A stretch of DNA of 64,000 nt, taken from the NCBI RefSeq assembly GCF_025753855.1, contig NZ_JAOWPT010000008.1, forward strand, positions 124,001-188,000, read 5' to 3'. Numbering within the stretch: the first letter of the stretch is position 1; every line of letters starts with the position of its first letter. Origin of the DNA: Mesorhizobium sp. ZC-5 (GTDB lineage: Bacteria > Pseudomonadota > Alphaproteobacteria > Rhizobiales > Rhizobiaceae). A program made the position numbers and the translations under genes. The notes below the pieces were generated by a model. It was not told the origin of the DNA. It saw nothing but the letters and a program-made list of their open reading frames with translations, and did no database searches. Below, piece after piece: positions 55,724 to 63,936 of the stretch.

Positions 55724-56620
55724 TCAGAGCGTGTTGACCGGTACTTTGAGGAACGTCTTGCCATCCTCGTCCTTCGGCGGCAACTGGCCGGCGCGCATAT
55801 TGCACTGGAGCGAGGGGATGATGAGGCGCGGCATGGCGAGCGTCCTGTCGCGCGCCTCGCGCATTTCGACGAACTCATCCTCGCTGACGCCGTCCTTGAC
55901 GTGGATGTTGTGGGCGCGCTCGTCGGCGACGGTGGTCTCCCATTTGATCTCGCGGCCGTTCGGTCCGTAATCGTGGCAGATGAACAGCCGCGTTGGACCG
56001 GGAAGTTCCAACACCCGCTTGATCGAACGGTAGAGCGCGCGGGCATCGCCACCAGGGAAATCGGCGCGTGCGGAGCCACCGTCCGGCATGAACAGCGTGT
56101 CGCCGATGAAGGCGGCGTCGCCGATCACATGCGTCATGCAAGCCGGCGTATGGCCGGGCGTGTGCATGACATGCGCGGTCATGAAACCGATCTGGTAAAA
56201 ATCGCCGTCGCCGAACAATTGGTCGAACTGCGAGCCGTCGCGCTGGAACTCGGTGCCTTCGTTGAAAATCTTCCCAAACGTGTCCTGCACGATGATGATG
56301 TTTTCGCCGATGCCGAGCTTGCCGCCCAGCTGGTCCTGGATGTAGGGGGCCGCGGACAGGTGGTCGGCATGCACATGGGTTTCGATGATCCATTCGAGCT
56401 CGAGGCCATGCTCGCGGATATGGGCGATGATCCTGTCGGCGCCCTCATGGGTGATGCGCCCGGCGGCATAGTCGATGTCCATCACCGAATCGACCACGGC
56501 GCAGGCGTCGGAAACGGGATCCTTCACGACATAGGAAATCGTGTTGGTCTGGGCGTCGAAGAAGCCGGTAACCTCGGGCTTGACCGAAAGGTCGGGGCTG
56601 AAGGGGATGGTTTTCGTCAT
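55724..56620 (-). CDS. persulfide-dioxygenase-like MBL-fold protein
   Basis: The 298-residue protein has an intact metal motif THVHADHL (His82, His84, Asp86, His87), HTPGHTPACMTHVIGD and FICHDYGPNG, matching the ETHE1/BlhA class of the MBL fold. These enzymes oxidise glutathione persulfide with one iron. Together with the DUF442 sulfur transferase it would detoxify sulfide or process thiosulfate. The start at 56620 is used; upstream open frame overlaps repeat DNA. Confidence 0.92.
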   Translation of the reverse strand: MTKTIPFSPDLSVKPEVTGFFDAQTNTISYVVKDPVSDACAVVDSVMDIDYAAGRITHEGADRIIAHIREHGLELEWIIETHVHADHLSAAPYIQDQLGGKLGIGENIIIVQDTFGKIFNEGTEFQRDGSQFDQLFGDGDFYQIGFMTAHVMHTPGHTPACMTHVIGDAAFIGDTLFMPDGGSARADFPGGDARALYRSIKRVLELPGPTRLFICHDYGPNGREIKWETTVADERAHNIHVKDGVSEDEFVEMREARDRTLAMPRLIIPSLQCNMRAGQLPPKDEDGKTFLKVPVNTL

Positions 56621-56720
56621 GGCGTGCTCCGGTTGGGAACGTCGCTTGTCATATGGGGCATGATAGTCCTGTCGGCCACCGCGGCAAAGGGGGATGGCGG
56701 GTGCGGTGCCTTTCTCTCCG

Positions 56721-56872
56721 CCTTGAGGGGAGGGTCGTGCGGAAGGCGGTGGGGTGCGTCGTGCGACTGGACACGACTTGTCGGCCCGCCGCAGCAAAGA
56801 TGCGACGAGCACTGCCGAGGGCGACCCCACCCGTCGAGCCGCCTTCGGCGGCTGTCCACCCTCCCCTCAAGG
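56721..56872. repeat. palindromic element (152 bp)
   Basis: CCTTGAGGGGAGGGT at 56721-56735 is the exact inverted complement of 56858-56872, and an internal AGCCGCC-TTC-GGCGGCT hairpin lies at 56837-56853. The element fills most of the 265-base gap upstream of the persulfide-dioxygenase gene. Confidence 0.75.
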
Positions 56873-56885
56873 AGGAGGGATATCG

Positions 56886-57788
56886 TCAGGAGGTGTCGCG
56901 GCGCTCCTCCAGCACGTCGAAGGCGAGGCCGTGGAGGTCTTTCAGGATTTCGTGGACCTCGTGCCGGGATTTTTTCCGGCCCTGCCTCGGGTGCTGGCCA
57001 GGCGGCCTGCCGGGGCGCAGCGGCCATATGCGGTGCGGCTTGCTGCGGCGCGGTTCTCCGGTTGGCGCGGCGGCATCGCCGTTTCTTTCCTGCGCGATGA
57101 TCGCATCGCGGCGCGCGCGCCAGCGGGCGAAGCGTTTTGCCTGGCGCGGCAGGTCGTCGAGGGCCGAGGCAAGCGTGGCGAGCCGGCGGCCAAGCCGCGT
57201 GGCGTCGACCGGGTCGTCGGGCGATGGCAGACGGCGGGGCACGATGGGAGACGGCGTGGTGTAGCCGGGGACCGAGATGCGCGGCACGCTGGTTGCGACT
57301 GGATGCCTGGGGCGGATATTCCAGCGCTGCAGCGTATCGAACACGGGCAGGGCGAGCGGGCGGGCGGCGGAGGATTCCGCGATGCCCCCTCCACCGCCTT
57401 CGGCGGTCCCCCTCCCCCGTGAACGGGGGAGGATCCAGGTGGTGCAGGCGGTGCCGCTGCGGATCCTCCCCTGCGAAGCGGGGGAGGGGGACCACGCGGA
57501 GCGTGGTGGAGGGGGCGGGACGACAACGCCACGCGAAGCCACGATGATCAGCCGGCGTGTGGCCGCCTCGGCGGGCCGCAGCAGGCGCAGCACGGCGGTG
57601 TGGAGATGGCGGGGAAGGGTGGATGCCGGGGACAGTTTACTTTTTTCCGCCAGCACTGAACCTTGAGGCAGCGCGCTTTTCTGCGGAAAGAAAGTAAACT
57701 GTCCCCCGAGTTCCGCCATGGCGACGAGCGCGGCCACGATGCGCTTCAGCGCCTCCGTGTTCCGCTCGATTGCCAGGTTCCAGTCCAT
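56886..57788 (-). CDS. hypothetical protein carrying two in-frame palindromic elements
   Basis: The 300-residue product starts MDWNLAIERNTEALKRI at 57788 with AAGGA 7 bases upstream and ends HEVHEILKDLHGLAFDVLE. Ordinary coding sequence is interrupted twice by mobile palindromic elements (57628-57706 and 57384-57516) with the reading frame kept open. The segments between, STLPRHLHTAVLRLLRPAE and PLALPVFD...PRISVPGY, look like a conserved basic hypothetical protein of Mesorhizobium-type genomes. No function is known. An ATG at 58043 extends into repeat DNA and is not used. Confidence 0.75.
   Translation of the reverse strand: MDWNLAIERNTEALKRIVAALVAMAELGGQFTFFPQKSALPQGSVLAEKSKLSPASTLPRHLHTAVLRLLRPAEAATRRLIIVASRGVVVPPPPPRSAWSPSPASQGRIRSGTACTTWILPRSRGRGTAEGGGGGIAESSAARPLALPVFDTLQRWNIRPRHPVATSVPRISVPGYTTPSPIVPRRLPSPDDPVDATRLGRRLATLASALDDLPRQAKRFARWRARRDAIIAQERNGDAAAPTGEPRRSKPHRIWPLRPGRPPGQHPRQGRKKSRHEVHEILKDLHGLAFDVLEERRDTS
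57384..57516. repeat. 133-bp palindromic element inside the hypothetical gene
   Basis: The terminal inverted repeat GCCCCCTCCACC (57384-57395) pairs with GGTGGAGGGGGC (57505-57516). Length is 133 bp, identical to the copy at 60911-61043. Internal hairpins include CCGCCTTCGGCGG and CCCTCCCCCGT-type arms. It lies inside an open reading frame. Confidence 0.85.
57628..57706. mobile_element. 79-bp MITE/REP-like palindrome inside the hypothetical gene
   Basis: The left end GGGGACAGTTTACTTT and the right end AAAGTAAACTGTCCCC are perfect inverted complements, and the match continues a further seven bases (TTTCCGC/GCGGAAA) with one extra base on the right. The GGGGACAGTTTACTTT end is one I associate with REP-associated tyrosine-transposase elements in other Proteobacteria. 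No transposase is present here. The element is read in frame through the hypothetical gene. Confidence 0.75.
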
Positions 57789-57916
57789 CGCCGTTCCTTC
57801 CAAGCTGATGGAAAGGATTATGCGGGGCGGCTGGAGGGGGTGGATAAAGGGACGGGAAAGATTGCTGACAGATGGTGACAAAGTGGGCGCAGCGACGTGC
57901 AGGCTGAGAAGATGTG

Positions 57917-58110
57917 CCCCCTCTCCGTCTCGCTGCGCTCGACACCTCTCCCCCACATTCGTGGGGGCGAGGAACCCAGGCTGGAGAAGCGCTGCACTCA
58001 AGCTTGGAGAAACGCTGCACCCAAGCGGGAGAAGCGTCGACATCGCGGGAGCAGTTCCTCGCCCCGCTTGCGGGGAGAGGTGGCGAGGCGAAGCCGAGAC
58101 GGAGAGGGGG
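57917..58110. repeat. 194-bp palindromic element with internal tandem units
   Basis: CCCCCTCTCCGTCTCG at 57917-57932 is the inverted complement of 58095-58110. Between the arms lie further hairpin halves (ACCTCTCCCC and GGGGAGAGGT) and three tandem units of about 22 bases (57981-58041). With the hairpin at 58266-58291 it occupies most of the 568-base gene-free stretch 57789-58356; the rest of that stretch (about 58111-58265) shows no gene. Confidence 0.75.
57981..58041 (+). repeat. three-copy tandem repeat of about 22 bases
   Basis: The units begin CTGGAGAAGCGCTGCACTCA (57981), CTTGGAGAAACGCTGCACCC (58003) and CGGGAGAAGCGTCGAC (58026), each spaced 22-23 bases apart; the third is partial. They lie within the palindromic element and do not look like a CRISPR array. 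Confidence 0.6.
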
Positions 58111-58265
58111 TGTTGCGTGGCGTGCGATATCTCGAGTTACCGGCACCATCGGCGCGCCGGTTTTTGCATTGCCCCGCTCCGTCCAGCATCCCTCATCTGT
58201 CCTCGCCGTCGCTTCGCTAGGCTCGGCCACCCGGCCCTCCGCTAAGGCTCCGGGCGTTCGTCGCT

Positions 58266-58291
58266 GAAAAAGCCAAATCGTTGGCTTTTTC
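58266..58291 (-). terminator. strong symmetric terminator after the pim-like operon
   Basis: GAAAAAGCCAA (58266-58276) and TTGGCTTTTTC (58281-58291) form a perfect 11-bp stem with an ATCG loop (58277-58280). It lies 65 bases beyond the stop of the last acyl-CoA dehydrogenase. Because the stem starts and ends with A/T runs, it can terminate in either direction. It is embedded in repeat DNA, so it may belong to a repeat family. Confidence 0.65.
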
Positions 58292-58356
58292 TCGGCCTTC
58301 GGCCGCCGCTCCTCACCCCACAAGGGGAGAAGGGAGGTGCGGACGTTCTGCGCCGC

Positions 58357-59505
58357 CTAAGCCGCCATCAGCCCGCCGGCTTCCGCCAGCGCGCGCAGGT
58401 GATAATCATGGTCGCCGAAGGTGAGGTCGATCATGGTCATGCGCTTGAAGTAGTGGCCGACCGCATATTCCATGGTCATGCCGACGCCGCCGTGGAGCTG
58501 GATCGCGTGTTCGCCGACCAGGCGGCCGCCGCGGCCGATCTCGGTCTTGGCCGCATGCGCGGCCCGCGCCCGCTCGGCATCGTCGTCGCTGTCGGCCATC
58601 ATGGTGGCGTAAAGCGTGATCGAGCGAGCCTGTTCGAGCGCGACATACATGTCGACCGCCTTGTGCTGGAGCACCTGGAAAGCGCCGATCGGCACGCCGA
58701 ACTGTTTTCTCACCTTCAGGTAATCCACGGTGAGCGCGTTCATGGCGGACATGACGCCGACCGATTCCGCCGCAAGTGCGGCGATTGCCTGGTCGACCAC
58801 GCGGCGCACCAAGGGCAGGGCGTTTTCCGGGTCGCCGAATGCCGCACTCGCCGGCACGCGCACATTATCGAAGGAGATTTCGGCGGCGCGCTGGCCGTCC
58901 TGCGTGACGTAACCCCTGCGGCTGACACCGGCCGCATCCGCGTCGACCAGGAAGACGCCGATGCCGTTCTCGTCGCGAGGACCGCCCGCGGTGCGGGCCG
59001 TGACGAAAAGCTTGCCGGCGCTGTCGCCGCCGAGCACGACGTTCTTGGCGCCGGTGACGACAAAGTCGCCGCCGTCTTTCCTGGCCGTGGTCTCGACGTG
59101 GTGGAGATCGTAGCGGGAGTTGCGTTCGACCTGGGCGAAGGCAAGCTTGAGCGAACCGTCGGCCGCCTGCGGGATGAGTTGGGCCTTCTGTTCGGCGCTG
59201 CCGCCGAGCCGGAGAAAGCCGCCGCCGAGCACGACCGTCGGGAAATAAGGCTCCAATGCCAGTGCCTTGCCGAGCGCTTCCATGACGATCATCGTTTCGA
59301 CCGGTCCGCCGCCGATGCCGCCGTCCTCCTCGGAGAAGGGCAGGGCCATCAGCCCCATCTCGGCATAGTGGCTCCACATGTCGGAGCTCCAGCCTTCCGG
59401 CGCGGCCATGTGGCGCTTGCGCTCCTCGAAACCGTATTTGTCGGCCAGCAGCCGTTCGAGCGAGTCCTTCAGGATCGACTGTTCTTCGGTGAGATCAAAG
59501 TCCAT
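58357..59505 (-). CDS. pimD: acyl-CoA dehydrogenase, PimD-like
   Basis: The 382-residue flavoenzyme begins MDFDLTEEQSILKDSLERLL and has the acyl-CoA dehydrogenase C-terminal block HAIQLHGGVGMTMEYAVGHYF. The usual catalytic Glu region is less standard than in the partner gene, as expected if the two form a heteromer. Operon order behind the PimC-like gene supports PimD. The stop is followed by repeat DNA and a terminator hairpin; a pimE homologue is not seen downstream. Confidence 0.85.
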   Translation of the reverse strand: MDFDLTEEQSILKDSLERLLADKYGFEERKRHMAAPEGWSSDMWSHYAEMGLMALPFSEEDGGIGGGPVETMIVMEALGKALALEPYFPTVVLGGGFLRLGGSAEQKAQLIPQAADGSLKLAFAQVERNSRYDLHHVETTARKDGGDFVVTGAKNVVLGGDSAGKLFVTARTAGGPRDENGIGVFLVDADAAGVSRRGYVTQDGQRAAEISFDNVRVPASAAFGDPENALPLVRRVVDQAIAALAAESVGVMSAMNALTVDYLKVRKQFGVPIGAFQVLQHKAVDMYVALEQARSITLYATMMADSDDDAERARAAHAAKTEIGRGGRLVGEHAIQLHGGVGMTMEYAVGHYFKRMTMIDLTFGDHDYHLRALAEAGGLMAA

Positions 59506-59532
59506 TTACACTCCCTCGCACTTCGATGATCA

Positions 59533-59657
59533 CGCTGCCCCTCACCTGCCTGCCGGCATCCTCTCCCCGTAAAAACGGGGAGAGGATGAGCAGCTTCGGC
59601 GTCGACGACCTCCCTCTCCCCGTCCTTACGGGGAGAGGGTAAGGGTGAGGGGCAGCG
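59533..59657. repeat. 125-bp palindromic element within the pim-like operon
   Basis: CGCTGCCCCTCACC (59533-59546) is the exact inverted complement of 59644-59657. Two hairpins with the CTCTCCCCGT core lie inside. It fills most of the 171-base gap between the PimC- and PimD-like genes. Confidence 0.85.
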
Positions 59658-59676
59658 CCAACGCTGATGATCGTGC

Positions 59677-60879
59677 TCACAGCCCCAGAACCGCCTTGGC
59701 GATGATGTTCTTCTGGATCTCGTTGGAACCGCCGTAGATCGACACCTTGCGGAAGTTGAAATAGCCTGGCGCGGCCGAGGCGGCATGGGCCGGTTCGATC
59801 GGCGGTTCGTTGGAGCCATCATCCGGGTCGCTATGGTATGGCATGGCGTGCGGTCCCATCACCTCCATCAGAAGGTGCGTGGTCGCCTGCTGGATCTCCG
59901 ATCCCTTGATCTTCAGATAGGAGGAAGCCGGGTCCGGCTTGCCGGTGTTGCCGCGCTTGGCGTCGGCGGCGACGACGCGAAGCTGGGTCAGTTCCAGCGC
60001 CTTCAGGTCGATCTCCACCGAAGCCAGCCGCTCGCGGAAACGCGGATCTTCGAGCAGCGGCCGGCCGCCTGAAAATTCCGTGGCGGCGAGTTCGCGGATG
60101 CGGGCGATGCGCTGTTTCGACATGCCGACGCGGGCAATGTTGACGCGCTCGTTGCCGAGCAGGAATTTGGCGTAGTCCCAGCCCTTGTTTTCCTCGCCGA
60201 CGAGGTTTTCCACCGGCACCTTCACGTCGGTCAGGAAGACCTCGTTGATCTCGCGGCCGCCGTCGATCGTGACGATCGGGCGAACCTCGATGCCGGGCGT
60301 CTTCATGTCGATCAGCAGGAAAGAGATGCCCTGTTGCTTCTTGACCTCCGTATCGGTGCGCACGAGGCAGAAGATCCAGTCGGCATATTGCGCGAGCGTC
60401 GTCCAGGTCTTCTGGCCGTTGACGATGTAATGATCGCCTTCGCGCACCGCGCGGGTCTTCAGCGAGGCAAGGTCTGAACCGGCGCCGGGCTCGGAAAAGC
60501 CCTGGCACCACCAGTCGTCGAGATTGGCGATGCGCGGCAGATAGTGCTTCTTCTGCGCTTCGCTGCCGAAGGTGTAGATGACCGGGCCGACCATGTTGAC
60601 GCCGAAGGGCAGCGGCTGCGGCGCCGGGAATTTCTGCAATTCTTCCAGGAAGATGTACTGCCGCATCGGGTCCCAGCCGGTGCCGCCATGTTCCTTGGGC
60701 CAATGGGCGACCGCCCAGCCTTTTTCGTTGAGCGTGCGCGTCCACTGGACGAGATCGTCCTTGTCCATGTGCTCGCCGTCGACAAGCTTGCGGCGGGTCT
60801 CAGTGGGAAGGTGGTCGCGGAAGAAGGCGCGCACCTCCTCGCGGAAGGCGTTTTCCTCGGGCGTGAAACGCAGGTCCAT
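59677..60879 (-). CDS. pimC: acyl-CoA dehydrogenase, PimC-like
   Basis: The 400-residue flavoenzyme starts MDLRFTPEENAFREEVRAFF and has WCQGFSEPGAGSDLASLKT at the FAD site and a C-terminal YGGSNEIQKNIIAKAVLGL, the common acyl-CoA dehydrogenase tail. The start at 60879 is supported by the family N-terminus; the open frame to 60921 lies in repeat DNA. It is the fourth gene of the run ligase-thiolase-dehydrogenase-dehydrogenase, matching Rhodopseudomonas pimABCD. Confidence 0.88.
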   Translation of the reverse strand: MDLRFTPEENAFREEVRAFFRDHLPTETRRKLVDGEHMDKDDLVQWTRTLNEKGWAVAHWPKEHGGTGWDPMRQYIFLEELQKFPAPQPLPFGVNMVGPVIYTFGSEAQKKHYLPRIANLDDWWCQGFSEPGAGSDLASLKTRAVREGDHYIVNGQKTWTTLAQYADWIFCLVRTDTEVKKQQGISFLLIDMKTPGIEVRPIVTIDGGREINEVFLTDVKVPVENLVGEENKGWDYAKFLLGNERVNIARVGMSKQRIARIRELAATEFSGGRPLLEDPRFRERLASVEIDLKALELTQLRVVAADAKRGNTGKPDPASSYLKIKGSEIQQATTHLLMEVMGPHAMPYHSDPDDGSNEPPIEPAHAASAAPGYFNFRKVSIYGGSNEIQKNIIAKAVLGL

Positions 60880-60910
60880 TTTTCTCTCCTCAGATGCCGG
60901 CGCCCGCAGC

Positions 60911-61043
60911 GCCCCCTCCACCGCCTCCGGCGGTCCCCCTCCCCCGTGAACGGGGAAGGATCCAGGTCGCGCGAGCTTCGCCGCCGCGGATCCTCCTCTG
61001 CGAAGCGGGGGAGGGGGACCATGCGAAGCATGGTGGAGGGGGC
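60911..61043. repeat. 133-bp palindromic element, second copy
   Basis: GCCCCCTCCACC (60911-60922) pairs with GGTGGAGGGGGC (61032-61043). It is the same length as the copy at 57384-57516 and shares most of its internal sequence. It lies between the thiolase and PimC-like genes of the operon. Confidence 0.85.
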
Positions 61044-61051
61044 ATCTGCAT

Positions 61052-62236
61052 CTAGTTGATCTCGAACAGCCCGGCCGCGCCCATGCCGCCGCCGATGCAC
61101 ATGGTGACGACGGCGTATTTGACGCCGCGCCGCTTGCCTTCGATCAGCGCGTGGCCGGCCAGCCGCGAGCCGCTCATGCCGTAGGGGTGGCCGACAGCGA
61201 TGGCGCCGCCGTCGACGTTGAGTTTTGCGGGGTCGATGCCGAGCCGGTCGCGGCAGTAGATGACCTGCACGGCGAAGGCTTCGTTGAGCTCCCACAGGCC
61301 GATGTCGTCGACTTTCAGGCCGTGGCGCTCGAGCAGGCGCGGCACCGCAAAGACCGGGCCGATGCCCATCTCGTCGGGCTCGCAGCCGGCGACGGCGAAG
61401 CCGCGCAAGGTCCCGAGCGGGGCGAGGCCGCGCCGCGACGCCTCCTTGTCGCTCATCATGACAGCAGCCGAAGCGCCGTCGGAGAGCTGGCTGGCATTGC
61501 CGGCGGTGATGCAGAAGCCTTCGCCGCGCACGGGTTTCAGCGCGGCGAGGCCCTCGGCCGTGGTGTCGGCGCGCGGGCCCTCGTCATGGACGAGCTCGAC
61601 CGCCTTGTGGGAAACCTCCTTGGTCTCCTTGTCGACGACGGCCATCGTCGCCTTGACCGGCACGATCTCGGCGGCGAAACGGCCGGCCTCGCGGGCGGCG
61701 GCGACACGACGCTGGCTTTCCAGCGCATATTCGTCCTGGCGCTCGCGCGAGATGCCGTAGCGCTTGGCGACCACTTCGGCGGTGTCGATCATCGGCATCA
61801 GGGTTTCGGGCTTGATGCTGAGGAGCAGGTCGTCCTTGATGCGGAACAGGTTGCGGTGGTCGTTCTGGACGAGACTGATCGATTCCAGCCCGCCGGCGAT
61901 GCCGACCGGCACGCCGTCGTTGCGGATGGCATTGGCGAGCACCGCCATCGACTGCAGGCCGGACGAGCACTGGCGGTCGATCGTGGTGCCGGCCGTGGTG
62001 ACCGGCAGGCCGGCCGCGAGCAGCGCCCGGCGCGCGACGTTGAGGCCGGTGGTGCCCTCCTGCATGGCGCAGCCCATGACGACGTCCTCGACCTCGGCGC
62101 CGTCTATCTTTGCACGCTCGAGTGCCGCCCGGATGGCGTGTGCCCCGAGCGTGGCGCCGGTGGTGTCGTTGAGGGCGCCGCGATAGGCCTTGCCGATCGG
62201 CGTGCGGGCGGTGGATACGATGACGGCGTCGACCAT
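61052..62236 (-). CDS. pimB: acetyl-CoA acyltransferase (thiolase), PimB-like
   Basis: The 394-residue thiolase has the nucleophile Cys90 in [10 protein letters not shown], His350 in GHPYGMSG and the second active Cys380 in [13 protein letters not shown]. It cleaves 3-ketoacyl-CoA in beta-oxidation. It lies 20 bases downstream of the ligase gene. Order and strand match pimB. Confidence 0.93.
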   Translation of the reverse strand: MVDAVIVSTARTPIGKAYRGALNDTTGATLGAHAIRAALERAKIDGAEVEDVVMGCAMQEGTTGLNVARRALLAAGLPVTTAGTTIDRQCSSGLQSMAVLANAIRNDGVPVGIAGGLESISLVQNDHRNLFRIKDDLLLSIKPETLMPMIDTAEVVAKRYGISRERQDEYALESQRRVAAAREAGRFAAEIVPVKATMAVVDKETKEVSHKAVELVHDEGPRADTTAEGLAALKPVRGEGFCITAGNASQLSDGASAAVMMSDKEASRRGLAPLGTLRGFAVAGCEPDEMGIGPVFAVPRLLERHGLKVDDIGLWELNEAFAVQVIYCRDRLGIDPAKLNVDGGAIAVGHPYGMSGSRLAGHALIEGKRRGVKYAVVTMCIGGGMGAAGLFEIN

Positions 62237-62256
62237 TTTCTTCTCCTGGGATCTGC

Positions 62257-63936
62257 TTACGAGGCCTTGGCGGCGAGCTGCCGCGCCGCCTCTTCCTGCT
62301 TCAATTCGAGTTTGGACAGTTTGCCGACCGGCGTGCGCGGCAGGCTGGCGCGGATCTCCAGCGCCTTCGGCAGTTCATGCGGGCCGACGCGGCCCTTGAG
62401 GAAGTCGCGCAGGGCTTCGAGCGTGAGCGTGGCTGCGCCGTTGCGCAGCTTGACAAAGGCTTTCGCGGCCTCGCCCCGGTAGCCGTCGGCGATGCCGATG
62501 ACCAGCACCTCCTCGATGTCGGGATGCTCGTAGATCGCCTGCTCGATCAGTTGCGGATAGACGTTGTAGCCGCCGGAAATGATCAGGTCCTTCTTGCGGT
62601 CGACGATGGTGAAGAAGCCTTCGTCGTCCATGAAGCCGATGTCGCCGGTCAGGAAGCCGCCTTCGCTGAACGCCGCTCGCGTTTCGTCGGGCCGGTTGAG
62701 GTAAGCGGACATGACATTTCGGCCGAAGATGCGCAATTCGCCGATTTCGTTGGGGCCGAGAATCCGGCCGGGGTCGGCGAGCGCGACGACGTCGACATAG
62801 ATGCCGGGCAGGGGGACGCCGATGGTGCCGACCTTGTCGGGCCTGGCCTTGGGGATGTTGGTGCCGGCGGGCGCCGTCTCGGTCATGCCCCAGCCGCCGA
62901 GGATGTCGTGGCCCGTAGCCGCCTTCAGCTTGCGGGCGATCTCGACCGGCAGGGGCGCGCCGCCCGAGGCGCAGTAGCGCAGGCTGGAGAAATCGCGCTT
63001 CTCGAAGCCGGGAACGGACGAGACCGCGATCCACATGGTCGGCACGCCGGGGAAACTGGTGACGCCGCGCTCGATTTCACGAAGCGCCGCTTCCGCGTCG
63101 AAGCGGGTATGCATCACCAGTGTCTGGCCGTTGTTGAGGCCGCGCAGCAGGACCGTGGTCAGCGCGTAGATATGGAACAGCGGCAGCACCAGGAGGATGC
63201 GGTCATTGGCCGGAATGGAGAGCCGCTGCGCGGTGAACCACAGATCGTAGCTGGAGACGGCGGCGGAAAGGTTGCGGTGCGACAGCATGGCGGCTTTCGG
63301 CAGGCCGGTGGTTCCGCCGGTGTATTGCAGCAGCGCGAGGTCGTCGAGGCCGACGGGGGTGGACGATGTGGCGGGGCTGCCCTTACCTATAAAATTGGAC
63401 CAGAGCAGGATGCCGGCGCCTTGCGGCAGCAGGCCGGCGAGCGGCGAGGGACCGAAAGCTGCGTCGTCGCCGACGACGATGCGGTCGGCGGCGCCGGCGG
63501 CCAAGAGTTCCACGGCTTTCAGCGCCATGTCGCCGATATTGGTTGTGACGATGATACGCGCGCCGCTGTCGGCGAGCTTGTGGCGCAGTACGCGGTCCCC
63601 GTCGAGCGGCGACAGATGCACCACGGTGGCGCCGGCCTTCAGGGCGCCGAAGAAGGCGAACGGGTGGTAGAGCGTGTTGGGCAGGTAGAGCGCGACGCGC
63701 GCGCCGGGGCCGATGCCGGCGCGCTGGAACGCGGCGGCGGCCGCGTCCACCTGTCGCTTGAGGCCGTCATAGCTCACCGCCGCCTCGCGAAAGACGATCG
63801 CGTCCTTGGCGCCGAAGCGTTCGGCGGCACGGTCGATCAGCGACGGCACCGGCCACGCGTCGAGGCCGGTTTCGGGCGACAGGCCCGCAGGATAGGATTT
63901 CGCCCAGGGCCAGGGGCCCGGCGGCAACCTTGTCAC
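62257..63936 (-). CDS. pimA: acyl-CoA synthetase, PimA-like dicarboxylate CoA ligase
   Basis: The 559-residue AMP-forming ligase carries the P-loop [35 protein letters not shown] and the C-terminal [17 protein letters not shown] hinge. It activates a carboxylic acid to its CoA ester. The GTG start at 63936 overlaps the stop of the upstream gene (GTGA). Gene order suggests dicarboxylic acids such as pimelate; a plain long-chain fatty acid ligase is the alternative. Confidence 0.87.
   Translation of the reverse strand: MTRLPPGPWPWAKSYPAGLSPETGLDAWPVPSLIDRAAERFGAKDAIVFREAAVSYDGLKRQVDAAAAAFQRAGIGPGARVALYLPNTLYHPFAFFGALKAGATVVHLSPLDGDRVLRHKLADSGARIIVTTNIGDMALKAVELLAAGAADRIVVGDDAAFGPSPLAGLLPQGAGILLWSNFIGKGSPATSSTPVGLDDLALLQYTGGTTGLPKAAMLSHRNLSAAVSSYDLWFTAQRLSIPANDRILLVLPLFHIYALTTVLLRGLNNGQTLVMHTRFDAEAALREIERGVTSFPGVPTMWIAVSSVPGFEKRDFSSLRYCASGGAPLPVEIARKLKAATGHDILGGWGMTETAPAGTNIPKARPDKVGTIGVPLPGIYVDVVALADPGRILGPNEIGELRIFGRNVMSAYLNRPDETRAAFSEGGFLTGDIGFMDDEGFFTIVDRKKDLIISGGYNVYPQLIEQAIYEHPDIEEVLVIGIADGYRGEAAKAFVKLRNGAATLTLEALRDFLKGRVGPHELPKALEIRASLPRTPVGKLSKLELKQEEAARQLAAKAS

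Noticed and set aside
57981-58041. CRISPR-like array
   Set aside because: Only three adjoining imperfect units with no spacers and no cas genes; it is a simple tandem repeat.
56886-58043. A longer start at 58043 for the hypothetical gene
   Set aside because: The extra 85 codons cross the 194-bp palindromic element, and the conserved start MDWNLAIERN at 57788 has its own ribosome site.
57789-58356. Possible small genes in the gene-free stretch
   Set aside because: All short open frames run through palindromic repeat DNA, lack ribosome sites and carry serine/arginine-rich low-complexity sequence.
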